A stretch of 39,972 bases of DNA from Pseudomonadota bacterium. GTDB taxonomy: Bacteria; Pseudomonadota; Alphaproteobacteria; CACIAM-22H2. Below the pieces are notes generated by a model. The model did not search any database. It saw only the letters and a program-made list of their open reading frames with translations, and was not told where the DNA came from. Positions 38,876 to 39,972 of the stretch are shown here, in pieces. The position numbers were made by a program, and so were the translations under genes. Where the stretch lies: the NCBI GenBank assembly GCA_016201015.1, contig JACQDQ010000027.1, positions 1 through 39,972 on the forward strand, written 5' to 3'. The number at the start of each line of letters is the position of its first letter. Positions within the stretch are counted from its first letter, which is position 1.

Positions 38876-39425
38876 TCAATCGCCCGCGCCCACAAGCTGC
38901 GCCAGCAAGCGATCGGGATCGGCCGGCGGCAGGTTACCGCGCCAGGCAACATGCTGGTCCGACCGAACAAGAACGAGATCGCGCTCGTACAAGTCGCGAG
39001 CCTCGGCGTCGGCGACCTCGAGAACTTTGAACGGCATCGCGCGGGCATGTGCCGCCGCTTCAAGAGCAGCGCAATCGGGCGCCGAGCCGCCGAGGCGGAG
39101 CAGCGTGAAGCCGGGGCCGAAGCGATCGAACAGCGAGTTCCCCGCTTCCCGCCCCTGGCCGAGCCATACATGAGGCGCGCGGCCGCCGGGGGTGCTGGTT
39201 GGCGTGTAGCGGACGAAATCGTCGGCGGGAACAGCGCCATCAGGCACGACGACCGGCGAGCCGTCATAGCGCGCGCCGAGCTGCACGCCGATCGAGGCGA
39301 ACTCCTCGCCGAAGGTGGCAAGAAATGCCCCGACGTCGCGTCGTGCCGCCTCGCCGGCCGGCAAGTCTTCTTCCACGGCCACCGACGATGGCAATCGGAG
39401 CGTTCAAACTTTCAACGTCCGGCAT
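38876..39425 (-). pseudogene. Remnant of a TfdB/PheA-type FAD monooxygenase with the middle deleted
   Basis: The ORF at 38876-39394 (172 codons, TTG start) is only the C-terminal third of a class A flavin monooxygenase. It shows EFASIGVQLGARYDGSPVVVPDG, GGRAPHVWLGQGR, LFDRFGPGFTLLRLG and VLVRSDQHVAWRG. In another frame just upstream, the ATG at 39425 reads MPDVESLNAPIAIVGG, the normal N-terminus leading into the FAD-binding GxGxxG. The second half of that motif and about 350 following residues are missing. The parts are joined out of frame near 39380. An internal deletion of roughly 1 kb with frame loss explains this. The enzyme would have hydroxylated a phenol-like aromatic. It cannot function without its flavin domain. 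Confidence 0.8.
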
Positions 39426-39652
39426 GGCGCGGGTTAGGGCGGAAGGTCATACGGAGCTGCGTCCAAGCCGGTTCTCCATTGCGGCCATTTGAGGCAAGCA
39501 GATTTGCGCTCGCGAACATCTATGTCGACCGTTACCCTGAATTGCGCAATCCTCACCATCGGCTCGCGCTGGGACAGACCACTTGCACACGGCGCTCGTT
39601 TGGGTGCAAATATCCGCCTGCTTCGCCATCTTACAGAAAGCGATTCACACCT

Positions 39653-39972
39653 ATGTCGCTCACCATGTATCAGGCCTCGATTCCGACCTTCGTCCAGATG
39701 TTGAATAGCCTCTCCGCCATCCTCGACAAGGCGGAGGCTGACGCCACGAAGCGCAAGATCGATCCCGCGGTCATGCTGAACTACCGGCTTGCACCCGACA
39801 TGTTCCCGCTTACCCGCCAGGTTCAGATCGCCAGCGATTCCGCCAAGGGTGCGGCCGCACGGCTCGCCGGTGTCGAGGTGCCGAAATTTGACGACGACGA
39901 GAAGACCTTCGCCGATCTCAAGGCGCGTATCGCCAAGACCTTGAAGTTCGTGCAGAGCTTTCAGCCCAAGGA
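39653..39972 (+). CDS. DUF1993 family protein, N-terminal part
   Basis: This gene runs off the right edge and is missing from the ORF track because no stop is reached. From the ATG at 39653, 106 codons remain open: MSLTMYQASIPTFVQMLNSL, then LDKAEADATKRKIDPAVMLN, LAPDMFPLTRQVQIASDSAKGAAARLAG and PKFDDDEKTFADLKARI. This matches DUF1993, a cytoplasmic helical family related to the DinB-like four-helix bundles and of unknown function. A typical member is about 165-170 residues, so roughly two thirds is present. It diverges from the monooxygenase remnant across a 227-bp gap in which I see no gene. Confidence 0.85.
   Translation, partial: MSLTMYQASIPTFVQMLNSLSAILDKAEADATKRKIDPAVMLNYRLAPDMFPLTRQVQIASDSAKGAAARLAGVEVPKFDDDEKTFADLKARIAKTLKFVQSFQPK

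Overview
The window reads as chromosomal DNA of a GC-rich alphaproteobacterium, most likely a Hyphomicrobiales/Rhodospirillales-type soil or plant-associated heterotroph. This is inferred from base composition, dense overlapping operons, many peptide ABC importers and CaiB/BaiF CoA-transferases; no rRNA or other taxonomic marker is present. I see no tRNA, rRNA, CRISPR array, phage or complete insertion sequence. Almost all the DNA is coding, and most long ORFs in the track are shadows caused by the high GC.

Region 1 (1-10.8 kb) is a peptidoglycan amino-sugar recycling locus. It holds the start of an amidohydrolase (NagA-like candidate), a MurA-family enolpyruvyl transferase, a BadF/BadG-type amino-sugar kinase, a DMT transporter, the MurNAc-6-P etherase MurQ, a NagR-like GntR/UTRA regulator, a GNAT acetyltransferase, a Dpp-type importer (binding protein and two permeases, no ATPase) and the anhydro-MurNAc kinase AnmK. 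Three promoter regions (upstream of murA, between the DMT gene and murQ, and between the binding-protein gene and anmK) carry repeats of TTGGTATT/AATACCAA. They are good candidates for operators of the local GntR protein. The 582-bp gap before murA contains REP-like palindromes and a 147-bp MITE-like element.

Region 2 (10.9-29.7 kb) is a catabolic island for an unidentified organic acid. It has a PA4872-like oxaloacetate decarboxylase and a long leftward run: GST, Cys-less thiolase homologue, DUF35 protein, alpha/beta hydrolase, enoyl-CoA hydratase, Fbp/Phn-type ABC importer with a double-length permease, and a two-subunit family I CoA-transferase. It also has a LysR regulator, two overlapping CaiB/BaiF genes, and a rightward unit of thiolase homologue, DUF35, dienelactone hydrolase-like protein and ThDP enzyme. 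A motif GTCAAACGAY...TTGA occurs at four places, in the same orientation relative to each of the four transcription units, so a single LysR-controlled regulon is likely. The two thiolase/DUF35 pairs resemble the Ltp2-ChsH2 type of retro-aldolase.

Region 3 (29.8-38.7 kb) is a leftward peptide-use operon: a gamma-glutamyltranspeptidase-like protein, a CocE/NonD (peptidase S15-type) hydrolase, DppB, DppC, a fused two-domain ATPase and a Tat-exported binding protein. A hairpin terminator separates it from region 2.

Region 4 (38.9-40 kb) holds the remnant of a TfdB/PheA-type FAD monooxygenase that has lost its middle, and the start of a DUF1993 gene that runs off the right edge.
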